64,000 bases of DNA from an uncultured Bacteroides sp. (GTDB taxonomy: Bacteria > Bacteroidota > Bacteroidia > Bacteroidales > Bacteroidaceae): positions 1-64,000 of the forward strand of contig CAJKOW010000003.1 in NCBI GenBank assembly GCA_905201685.1, written 5' to 3'. The position numbers were made by a program, and so were the translations under genes. Shown here one piece after another: positions 8,399-16,162 of the stretch; the stretch's first letter is position 1, and every line of letters starts with the position of its first letter. The notes below the pieces were generated by a model, which was not told the origin of the DNA, searched no databases, and saw only the letters and a program-made list of their open reading frames with translations.

Positions 8399-9766
8399 TT
8401 ATTTGAATTCCCACCAATCCAACATAAACAGATTGCCCTTCTGCATGGGTGAACCCTTGAATACAAAGTACAAGTCGTGTACACCTGCCACTTTCTTTAC
8501 CTTGGTTTCAAACTCACGCAACTCGTCCTTGGTATGGGTTATCTTGACAGTACCTATGCAATCACCATCTTTAGAGTCAAGACGGATTTCCATGAAGCCG
8601 CCATACAGATGGCAGGAAGCCGAAACCTTGAACGAAGAAGCGCCTTTCTTGAAATCGACACCTTTCACCATCAGATATTCGCCATCGTCGATATCGTTCA
8701 CCAACTGATTCCAGTGGTCACGTGCCCACGGACTCTTCTGGGTCGTCTTCAGCCCATATCCCCAGGCCATTGTTTCAGCCTCTACCTTCCGATACGGATT
8801 AAAGCTTTCGATCTGCTCTAACTTACAATCCTGGAAATAAGGCAACTCCTTGATTGTTCCGTCGGCATTGTACTCCATTTCAGCGGCTGAAACCGAACGG
8901 CGTTCGGCATGACGGCTGGTCTGGAAACGGAAGATATCGTAATTCTGACCAAAGCAATACGATTTACCTTTATAGTCGATAATGCCGGGATGATTACCGC
9001 GGGTACGGGGCGTATGATCCATGATGTGGCCTTTATACTCCCAAGGGCCTGTAGGGCTATCGCTCATCGCATAGCCGATACCTTCGGGACAACAAGTAGA
9101 AGCAAAAGCAAGATAATAGTGGCCATTGCGCTTGTAGAACCAGGGGCCTTCCTGATAGTCCTGTATTTTCGGCAACTTCATAATCTCGCCCGAATAAGAA
9201 ATCATATCCTCGTTAAGTTTTACACAATAGAGATTAGGATTTCCCCAATACATATAAGCTTGGCCATCATCATCAATAAATACAGTCGGATCGATGTCGT
9301 CCCAATGCTCTCTTTGCCAAACCAAAGGCTTTCCAATAGGATCCTTGAATGGTCCGAAAGGAGAATCGCTCACCAACACGCCGATGCCATGACCGTGTAT
9401 CGGGCAATACATGTACCACTTTCCGTTACGGTTGACCACGCTGATAGCCCAAGCACCATTGTCTCCTTTATACCACTTGTTAAAGTCGCGTAAGGATGCC
9501 ACCGGTCCGCGATCCTGCCAGTTGACCATATCGGTAGAAGTGTAGAGCAGCCAGTTCTGCATCTTGAAGTTCTCGGCATCGTCTTCATCATGACTCGTGT
9601 AAAGATAAATCGTATCGTTGTAAACAATCGGTGCTGGATCGGCCGTGTATTTAGTCTGAATAATGGGCATATTCAGTTTAGGCCATTCATTGTCGGCGTT
9701 TTGTGCCATCATCATCCCGGATACGCCTAAAAGCAATCCGGCAATTCCTAATTTTACTTTTTCCAT
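8399..9766 (-). CDS. Glycoside hydrolase family 43 with C-terminal CBM6-like domain
   Basis: A 455 aa secreted enzyme, probably an arabinofuranosidase or xylosidase. The signal peptide ends near residue 21. The five-bladed propeller has the three expected acidic residues: Asp43 in YTADPAP (base), Asp in WDDIDPTVF (pKa modulator) and Glu in YQEGPWFY (acid). A short linker leads to a beta-sandwich from about residue 325 (KVEAETMAWG, DGEYLMVKGVDF, MEIRLDSKDGD, VHDLYFVFKG), typical of CBM6. It sits between the regulator and GH31 on one strand, suggesting coordinated cleavage of arabinose/xylose-containing side chains. That substrate idea is inference. Confidence 0.9.
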   Translation of the reverse strand: MEKVKLGIAGLLLGVSGMMMAQNADNEWPKLNMPIIQTKYTADPAPIVYNDTIYLYTSHDEDDAENFKMQNWLLYTSTDMVNWQDRGPVASLRDFNKWYKGDNGAWAISVVNRNGKWYMYCPIHGHGIGVLVSDSPFGPFKDPIGKPLVWQREHWDDIDPTVFIDDDGQAYMYWGNPNLYCVKLNEDMISYSGEIMKLPKIQDYQEGPWFYKRNGHYYLAFASTCCPEGIGYAMSDSPTGPWEYKGHIMDHTPRTRGNHPGIIDYKGKSYCFGQNYDIFRFQTSRHAERRSVSAAEMEYNADGTIKELPYFQDCKLEQIESFNPYRKVEAETMAWGYGLKTTQKSPWARDHWNQLVNDIDDGEYLMVKGVDFKKGASSFKVSASCHLYGGFMEIRLDSKDGDCIGTVKITHTKDELREFETKVKKVAGVHDLYFVFKGSPMQKGNLFMLDWWEFK

Positions 9767-9885
9767 GATATAGATAATAATCGAATAAAGATTGATAACG
9801 GGAGCAAAATTAGCTAAAAACGCCGTAGAAGGACACTACAAATGTTGAAACAAACAACAATTTCGTTGAAAACACACTTTTTCCG

Positions 9886-12843
9886 TCAGTGTTTTCTCGA
9901 CTTATCGGCATATTGGGAAGGCCGTACACCAAACTCCTCCTGAAAGCATTTGCTGAAATAGCTCGAAGTACTGAAGCCCACACTGTCGGTGACTTCAGCC
10001 ACCGTATAGCCTTCCTCCAACAACTGGGCAGCACGTTTCAGGCGAACCGAACGTATAAAGTTTGTCGGAGTTTTTCCTACCACAGCCACCAGTTTCCGAT
10101 ACAGGCCTGTACGATCCATCCCCATATCATGACTCAACACTTCTACCGAATACTCCGGATTGTTGAGGTTCTGTTCTACGAAATGCAATGCCTTCCGAAT
10201 GAAGGCTTCATCGGCATCACTCAACAGCATCCGGCCGTCAGTTTGTTCTTCGGGCACGGCATGCAGCTGTTCTTTCCGATGCTCTTGCTGCTCTAACAGG
10301 CGACGCATATCGACCAACAGTTCGTCCAGGTTCAAGGTCTTTTCGTCGGCAGGAAGTGGCAGTAATACTCCCTCGGAAAGTTGCCCGACCAGCGACTGCA
10401 ACTCCAATGCATGCTGCTGGATAGCCTGCAGTTGCATCTTACTTCTACCCTCGTCCGTATGTTTCAACAGCGAATCCAACGGAGAAATAATCTTTCCGAC
10501 GGGTTCCTGCAATTCCTGCTTGATGTTCTGCAGGAAAATGGTTTTCATCTCGTCCAGTTTTTCTTTCTGCTCGCGCATCAGATGACGGCGTTTACTGCGG
10601 ACGTACTTCATCAGGATAAAGACTACTCCTCCCACTATCAGCAGGAAATAAAGTACAATGGCATATCCGGTGCGCCAGAAAGGCGTTTTCACTAATATAT
10701 GAAGCTCGGCATACTGTTCCGACCAGTTTCTGCCATTGCCGGCAGCCCTTACTTTGAACACGTATCTACCCGAAGGCAAGTCTGTATAAGTCACATATCC
10801 CTTACCATCGGCCGAATGGATTTCCCTCTCCATCTTGTCGATGCCCTCTAACTGATAGCGGTAATAGGTCTGAGTAGGATTAACGTAATTCATGGCCGAG
10901 AACTCTATCGTAAAGAAATTCTGGTCGTGCTCCAATTCAATCTCGCGTGTCATCGTTACAGGTCGTTCCAAAATCACATTACCATGATATGCTTTCCCGC
11001 TTTCCACCCGCTCACCAAACAGGCTGAAACCGACAAATAAAGGTAAATAAGCGCTTTGTTCGGCCGTGACCGACGAAGGACTCAGACGGTTAAACCCATT
11101 GATTCCACCCCAGTACAATGTTCCGTCGGAAGCCTCGTAAACCGAACGTTCGCAAAATTCGTCAGCAATCACTCCATCAAAACGGTTGAAGTTCACAAAC
11201 GAATACTTTGGTCCGGCAGACGTTTTGTCCACAGTCAGATGACTGATTCCGTTTGCCGTCGATACCCAAAGCGTTCCGTCGGACGTACGGAGCAAGGAAC
11301 GTACCGAATTGTTCACCAAACCATCCGACGTATAGAAGATGCGCTCATCACCCGTCACAGCGTTCCATAGCAGAAGTCCATCTTCCAGACCTATCCAGTA
11401 ACATCCATCTCCGGCATAGGCAATGGCATTGCAAGCATGACAAACGATGTGGGATTCGGCCTTTTTCTTCCGTCTGTCATATACAAACCATCCCTGCCGC
11501 GTGATGCCGGCCAACGTATCCTTCCCTACCGCTATCGTCTGTAGAACCACTCCGTCCACTCCCGGAATGTTCATGTCGGATGTCCGCTCCGAAGACAACG
11601 ATCCATGCTGATAAAGGGATATTTCACCCGTCTGCGGCATAAAGAGGTAATTTCGTCCGTCCGCCGTCACTATCACGTTGCCTTCATCCGTTTCATCGAA
11701 TCCGGTTACATGCACCGTCGCGTCCTCCGGCAACGGAAACAACGCCTTGCCTATATTCTGAAAACGGAACCGGTCCGGATGATAATAAAGGATGCCACGG
11801 TTCAAAGTCCCTATCCACATGCCTCCCTGGCGGTCGTTGTATAGCGTACTCAGCTCCGTATCTATCCTCTGACCGTCCACCAACTTCAAGAACGGCAGAT
11901 TCTGTATTTTCCTTAGGTCAGATGAAATATTGAACAAGCCCTCCGGCCCACTTACCCAAATGCTGCCGCTGCGGTCAATAGAAAGGTGATTGAACCAGGC
12001 ATCGGTAGCCATCACGAGGCGCCACTTCCTTTCGTCAACATCATAATTCAGCATGACGCCACCGGCATTTCCATTGCATAACTGATAAAAGGTATGTGCA
12101 CCCTGCACCACGTAGGACGTGTTTCCATAATGTCCTGCCGGAAGTCCGTCGGGACGTTCACGACGATACAGCTCACGACCGGAAACCAGATCGCGGCACA
12201 CCAGCAAGCCCGAACGGTAAAACAGATACAACTTACCATCGAGCACGCCCAAATCGTAAAGCTGATCTCCCCCCAACGAAACATTCCGTAAAAAGACGGA
12301 CACCTTACGACCGCCTTTCTGCAGACGCAACAATTCATCCCGGGCACTGACAAACCACCATGTCTGCTCCTTATCCATAAACAGGTCTTTCACCGGAGTA
12401 TCTATGCCCCACTGAGCCAACAGACTATCGGGACGGACAACAAACTCTTCACGTCCGATGTCGGCTACCAGCAGACGATACTGATTCTTAATCCACATAT
12501 AGCCGTTGGCATCTATATAAGAATGGTGAAATCCGGAATATTCGGTCAGACGGCAGAAGTGCCTTTGGTCATAATGCAAATAACCGAAGCTGGTACCATC
12601 GTAGATATTCAGCTGCCCTTCCGTCATAATCGCCATGCGCCCATCGGGCAACTGGGCGATGTTTCTCACTTTATTGCTCGACAAACCTTGCGAAGCGTCT
12701 ATCGGTGTAAAGGCGTAATGATTCTCCGAAAAAACAGGCAAGGCGACCATCAGCCAACATGCCAGGCATACCAACCGCCATACGGCACACCATCCGCTGC
12801 CCGTTACCTTACAACCCCGTTTCTGCCCTGTCATAAACAACAT
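9886..12843 (-). CDS. Hybrid-two-component-like regulator without kinase and receiver domains
   Basis: A 985 aa membrane regulator. After a signal segment (about 20-40) come two-component-regulator propeller repeats to about 630 and a Y_Y_Y domain (about 640-710, YYRYQLEGID). One membrane helix lies near 722-745. A coiled segment looks like a dimerisation domain but reads NIKQELQEP, with Gln776 where the phospho-acceptor His should be. No HATPase and no receiver follow; the chain goes by a short linker to an AraC-type helix-turn-helix (about 876-985, ending FQEEFGVRPSQYA). Normal hybrid regulators are about 1300-1400 aa. It lies upstream of GH43 and GH31 and probably controls them by direct ligand-driven dimerisation. 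The frame is intact, so this is not simple decay. Confidence 0.88.
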   Translation of the reverse strand: MLFMTGQKRGCKVTGSGWCAVWRLVCLACWLMVALPVFSENHYAFTPIDASQGLSSNKVRNIAQLPDGRMAIMTEGQLNIYDGTSFGYLHYDQRHFCRLTEYSGFHHSYIDANGYMWIKNQYRLLVADIGREEFVVRPDSLLAQWGIDTPVKDLFMDKEQTWWFVSARDELLRLQKGGRKVSVFLRNVSLGGDQLYDLGVLDGKLYLFYRSGLLVCRDLVSGRELYRRERPDGLPAGHYGNTSYVVQGAHTFYQLCNGNAGGVMLNYDVDERKWRLVMATDAWFNHLSIDRSGSIWVSGPEGLFNISSDLRKIQNLPFLKLVDGQRIDTELSTLYNDRQGGMWIGTLNRGILYYHPDRFRFQNIGKALFPLPEDATVHVTGFDETDEGNVIVTADGRNYLFMPQTGEISLYQHGSLSSERTSDMNIPGVDGVVLQTIAVGKDTLAGITRQGWFVYDRRKKKAESHIVCHACNAIAYAGDGCYWIGLEDGLLLWNAVTGDERIFYTSDGLVNNSVRSLLRTSDGTLWVSTANGISHLTVDKTSAGPKYSFVNFNRFDGVIADEFCERSVYEASDGTLYWGGINGFNRLSPSSVTAEQSAYLPLFVGFSLFGERVESGKAYHGNVILERPVTMTREIELEHDQNFFTIEFSAMNYVNPTQTYYRYQLEGIDKMEREIHSADGKGYVTYTDLPSGRYVFKVRAAGNGRNWSEQYAELHILVKTPFWRTGYAIVLYFLLIVGGVVFILMKYVRSKRRHLMREQKEKLDEMKTIFLQNIKQELQEPVGKIISPLDSLLKHTDEGRSKMQLQAIQQHALELQSLVGQLSEGVLLPLPADEKTLNLDELLVDMRRLLEQQEHRKEQLHAVPEEQTDGRMLLSDADEAFIRKALHFVEQNLNNPEYSVEVLSHDMGMDRTGLYRKLVAVVGKTPTNFIRSVRLKRAAQLLEEGYTVAEVTDSVGFSTSSYFSKCFQEEFGVRPSQYADKSRKH

Positions 12844-13368
12844 ATTTTATTTTCCATTTGATGCGGCAAACTTACGAAAAAACTTTGTTTTATCGTGCCG
12901 CCACGCTAAAAATCAATCGCCATGCCGCACAGCCAAAGTGCCACTTCAGCCAGCTAAAGAACTACTTTACGCTGCCAAAGAGGGACTTTAGCATGTTCAA
13001 CACCCACATTACTCACGCTTTCACCCTACTTTAAACGTTATTTCCCCGAAAGTGCCTTCACGCCTTCACTTCAGCGCAACGCATTCATTACAAACGAGTT
13101 CCGGTGAAAGCAAGGCTTCACGGCCGGTATCACCATCCGATCGGTCGGGGATGGTTTCACTTTTCTCCACGTTACATTTCACTTGCACGTACGTTACATG
13201 CCCTATCGTTTCACCTGCCTTTGAAAGAAGCCCAATCACCTCCAATAAAGTCGTTTGAAGCCTCAACGCAACAGTTGTGAAAGATGAAGCTTCACCATAT
13301 TCAACTGTATATCAATGCCAAAACCGTTCGTGAAGGCGTGAAAGCAATTTCGGGAAAAATAAAATCAA
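12844..13368. other. Non-coding stretch upstream of the regulator
   Basis: No plausible gene on either strand; the short ORFs lack family features. A minus-strand TAAGTTTG at 12867-12874 could be the -7 box of the regulator gene. The rest is rich in short words such as TTTCAC, CTTTA and GTGAAAG in both orientations but shows no clear period. Confidence 0.5.
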
Positions 13369-13427
13369 GTGGTGGGTGAAACCACAGTCCGCCGCATCCC
13401 GACAACAAGAGATGTTTCACCCACCAC
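13369..13427. repeat. 14-bp perfect inverted repeat
   Basis: GTGGTGGGTGAAAC at 13369-13382 is repeated in inverse at 13414-13427 with a 31-nt loop. No T-run follows on either strand, so it is more likely a structured or mobile remnant than a terminator. Confidence 0.8.
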
Positions 13428-13449
13428 GAGTAAGCATTTACTCCCACAC

Positions 13450-13535
13450 AAGTGTCGCTCGCGAGCCGTGCAAGTGTGGAACGCGAGCCGTACAAGTGTT
13501 GTTCGGGAGCCATGCAAGTGTTTCATACGAGCTTC
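13450..13535. repeat. Tandem array, 22 bp period, GCTCGCGAGC type
   Basis: Units start at 13450, 13472, 13494 and 13516, exactly 22 bp apart. Each begins AAGTGT and ends CGAGC plus about five bases; the first contains the perfect palindrome GCTCGCGAGC. The same unit family recurs at 29722 and 60271. Confidence 0.88.
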
Positions 13536-13622
13536 TTTCCACTAATCCAAGCCCCTTCCGACTGTACCTGACATATCCGGACAACCGTTCCATTACATGT
13601 TTTCAAGCGAAAAAATAGAATT

Positions 13623-13744
13623 GGCTACACTTTTTGGAACGAATATCATCATTCCCTTCACAATTTTCAAGGCAAGCAAAACAGTCCGGATTAAGAATCA
13701 AAGCAGATATTCAGCATTGACAAGTTAGTGAGGATTATTCTCAT
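13623..13744. repeat. Direct repeat, copy 1 (3' side of AAA_14 gene)
   Basis: Imperfect ~120-bp repeat of 15390-15510. It includes a shared block around GGAACGAATATCATCA and a 41-bp identical segment at 13704-13744. The TTTTCAAGCGAA word just before it (from 13600) also occurs in the ATPase promoter region. Copy 1 may be the leftover upstream region of a lost second ATPase gene. Confidence 0.85.
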
Positions 13745-13826
13745 AGTTATGAGAAGAGCATTCTCACTATTATGAGAAAACTATTCTCATAGGTATGAGA
13801 ATGGCTTTCTCACAGTTAGAGAACAG
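13737..13826. repeat. Tandem palindromic array, 23 bp period, TTCTCAT type
   Basis: Units start at 13737, 13760, 13783 and 13806, exactly 23 bp apart. Each is an inverted repeat such as TTCTCATagtTATGAGAA. A single unit-like copy is left at 15502-15520 in the second direct repeat. Confidence 0.88.
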
Positions 13827-13909
13827 AAGAGAAACGGTAAGAACGAAGTGAAGTGATAACTTCCTTTTTACCCCCTTAAACAAAAGTTGCGAAACATGAA
13901 TAAAGACCG

Positions 13910-15301
13910 TCAAACAGTCAGCAAACTTAAATCGATGTCGGGAATGACAACGTCTGCGATCTTATCCTTGACTAGAAATCCCATATAAAGCGGAATGGTA
14001 AGCACTTCTCCCTCGCGTCCTACATTATACTGGCCCAGCTTAATTGCATGATTGACATGATAGACGTCCTTGTTCTTAAGAACCGTGGTCATGCTTTTGG
14101 CCTTACCACTCTTAGCCTTCACTTCAAGAATAACGCATTCCCCCTTGAATCTTATCAGGAAGTCCAACTCAAGCCCACTATCCTTATGGAAATAATACAG
14201 CTTTTGCCCGGACTTACACAAAAAATCGGCCATGAGATTCTCGAAGATTGCTCCTTTGTATCCCAAAAGATTCCCCTTCAGGATGTCTGCCTGCGTACCA
14301 TAGTCAAGCATAGCCATAAGAAGACCTATATCTGTAGTATATATTTTGAAACTGTCTTTAATGGAATTACCTTCTAATGGCAGTTCCGTAATCTGTGTGT
14401 TATAGCACCTCCTGACTACCCCTGCATCCTCTAACCATTGGATGCTACCGATGTATTGTGAAGCCCTTCCTCCTTTCCGGACGATGGAATACTGAAACTT
14501 CTTGTTTTCCTTAGCCAATTGCTTGGGTATAGACTCGAAACATTCGCGAATACGAGGCTTGTCTGCATCATCCGCATATTTAACCATATCCTCTTCGTAT
14601 CCAGCTATAAGATTGCGCTGCACCTTATATATAAGCTCAATATTTTTGGTTTCAAGAAAACAATTCACCACTTCCGGCAAACCTCCGACAATGACATATC
14701 TGTACAGCAGCTCCATCATAGCTTTATGAATCCCACTTGGAACAGCCCTTTCGTTTTCAAAACATGACTTAACGGAATCAATAACCATATCACTGATTCC
14801 GTTTGCCCATAAAAATTCCTCAAAATCCAATGGGTACATATCAATCACAGTCTCGTACCCTACAGGAACAGAGTCTTGCCCTTCTTCCTCTTCCTTATTC
14901 TTTTTACTTCTGCCGTATCCTTTCACACCTAAAAGAAAGCCTGTAGCAATGACATCAAAACGGCCGTCTATATGAAATGATTTCAAGGCTGTCCGTGCTT
15001 CCTTACACTCCTGAATCTCGTCAAGGATAATGCAGGTTTTCCCATCAATGAAACGACTGCCAGGAATCAAAGCCGAAAGGTTGAGGACAATCGTATCGAC
15101 ATCCATATTACCGGTAAAAGCAGACTTCTTGTCAGGTTCAAGAATGAAATTCATATAAACCACGCTCTCGTAGTTCTCCTTTGCAAATTTCCGGACGATA
15201 TATGTCTTTCCACACTGACGAATACCTTTTATTACAAGAGGCTTTTTATCCTCAGACTTTTTCCACTTGGCCAAATATGTTTCTATCTTCCTTTTAAGCA
15301 T
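13910..15301 (-). CDS. AAA_14 ATPase with DUF4143 nuclease-like domain
   Basis: A 463 aa ATPase of the large AAA_14/DUF4143 family that is multi-copy in Bacteroidales. The Walker A GIRQCGKT covers residues 26-33 and the Walker B is CIILDEIQE. The C-terminal DUF4143 region has a PD-(D/E)XK-like core: LELDFLIRF, then CVILEVKAKSGKAKS. The family role is not established; mobile-element or stress functions have been proposed. AT content is higher than in the flanking genes. The gene lies between two direct repeats (13623 and 15390), and its promoter region holds several degenerate copies of TTTTCCAAGCGAATAAA. Confidence 0.88.
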   Translation of the reverse strand: MLKRKIETYLAKWKKSEDKKPLVIKGIRQCGKTYIVRKFAKENYESVVYMNFILEPDKKSAFTGNMDVDTIVLNLSALIPGSRFIDGKTCIILDEIQECKEARTALKSFHIDGRFDVIATGFLLGVKGYGRSKKNKEEEEGQDSVPVGYETVIDMYPLDFEEFLWANGISDMVIDSVKSCFENERAVPSGIHKAMMELLYRYVIVGGLPEVVNCFLETKNIELIYKVQRNLIAGYEEDMVKYADDADKPRIRECFESIPKQLAKENKKFQYSIVRKGGRASQYIGSIQWLEDAGVVRRCYNTQITELPLEGNSIKDSFKIYTTDIGLLMAMLDYGTQADILKGNLLGYKGAIFENLMADFLCKSGQKLYYFHKDSGLELDFLIRFKGECVILEVKAKSGKAKSMTTVLKNKDVYHVNHAIKLGQYNVGREGEVLTIPLYMGFLVKDKIADVVIPDIDLSLLTV

Positions 15302-15322
15302 AGTTTCTTCGATTCATCTTTG

Positions 15323-15354
15323 CAAATTTACATTTTTCCAAGCGAATAAACAAA
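15323..15354 (-). promoter_or_regulatory. Promoter of the AAA_14 gene with repeated operator-like words
   Basis: On the minus strand the -7 box TAAATTTG (15323-15330) lies 20 bp from a -33 TTTG (15351-15354). The word TTTTYCAARCGAATAAA, or a close form, appears at about 15335, 15367, 15400 and 15431, roughly 32 bp apart, and could bind a regulator. Confidence 0.7.
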
Positions 15355-15389
15355 AACTATTACACTTTTTCAAACGAATAAATAAGGTT

Positions 15390-15510
15390 TGCTACATTTT
15401 TTGGAACGAATATCATCACTCACCACACACTTTTCCAAGCGAATCAAACAATCCGGATAAGAATCACATCAGATATTCAGCATTGACAAGTTAGTGAGGA
15501 TTATTCTCAT
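15390..15510. repeat. Direct repeat, copy 2 (5' side of AAA_14 gene)
   Basis: Partner of 13623-13744. The 41-bp segment at 15470-15510 is identical to 13704-13744; the remainder is diverged. The two copies are 1766 bp apart and bracket the ATPase gene. Confidence 0.85.
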
Positions 15511-15588
15511 GGTTAGAGAACGGGAGGGAAATGGTAAGGAAGAGGAAAGGTTAATGTAATATCTAATTAACATGAGTTCGATATAAAA

Positions 15589-15988
15589 TTAAAAAATAGT
15601 CAGTTGCCCGTCATTGATAAACTTCACATCAATGGCGGGTTTCTTCTCAAAGAAACAATAAGCAACTGTCGCCGAAAGGAATTTGCAATGAAGTTGTTAA
15701 AGGAACGATGCCTGGAATGTTCAATCTGTGCAATATTCTTCAGATCGTCATTAACCGTTTCAATCAAGACCCTTTTTCTGAGCAAAATCTTGTCAACGAT
15801 ACTCATCAGGGAGTTTCTCATATTGTTTTTAACCTTAGTGAGAAGCTATATACCATTAAAGAAAAGGTTCTCAAACAGAGTTTGGCCAATATATCCCTTG
15901 TATGCACATAATTTTCCTCTGATATTCTCCAAAAACTTGCCCTGTTTCAACGGCTCCCGATCATCCACATTACTCCAATTGTTTGGTG
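15589..15988 (-). pseudogene. IS982-type transposase remnant
   Basis: The minus strand reads the C-terminal third of an IS982-family DDE transposase: [92 protein letters not shown]. An in-frame TAG interrupts the NGI-LLTK region, and a frameshift precedes the last 25 codons, so the gene is dead. The N-terminal two thirds and clear terminal inverted repeats are missing. The fragment directly abuts the AT-rich two-gene unit, a hint that this site took foreign DNA. Confidence 0.85.
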
Positions 15989-16029
15989 AATATTTTATTG
16001 TACAATACTCAGACTTTTTATATACAAAA

Positions 16030-16158
16030 TTATTTTTTTATAACTTTCTTTGCCTTTTCTATCACTATTGGACCATACTTAATAGCAACGCGTCCTGCTG
16101 CTGCTACTACTAACGCTCCAAAAGCCTTTGCCAATCTTGCTACTTTTAATGGATCCAT
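16030..16158 (-). CDS. Small cationic hydrophobic peptide, 42 aa
   Basis: ATG at 16158, stop at 16030-16032. The peptide begins MDPLKVARLAKAFGALVV and ends KYGPIVIEKAKKVIKK. It has ten Lys/Arg against two acidic residues (net about +8) and an Ala/Val-rich core (residues 12-26), so it should form a membrane-binding amphipathic or transmembrane helix. It starts 4 nt after the stop of the 344 aa gene, which suggests translational coupling. Peptides of this type can be toxins, bacteriocin-like molecules or small membrane partners; nothing here decides between these. Chance ORF is the alternative, but the composition and spacing argue against it. Confidence 0.6.
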   Translation of the reverse strand: MDPLKVARLAKAFGALVVAAAGRVAIKYGPIVIEKAKKVIKK

Positions 16159-16162
16159 AAAA

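Noticed and set aside
13301..13618. Short ORFs of 70-80 codons in the regulator-ATPase gap
   Set aside because: They run through the 22-bp array and the inverted repeat, so their sequence is set by repeats.
15604..16113. 169-codon plus-strand frame
   Set aside because: Antisense to the IS982 remnant and small peptide gene; the minus strand explains the sequence.
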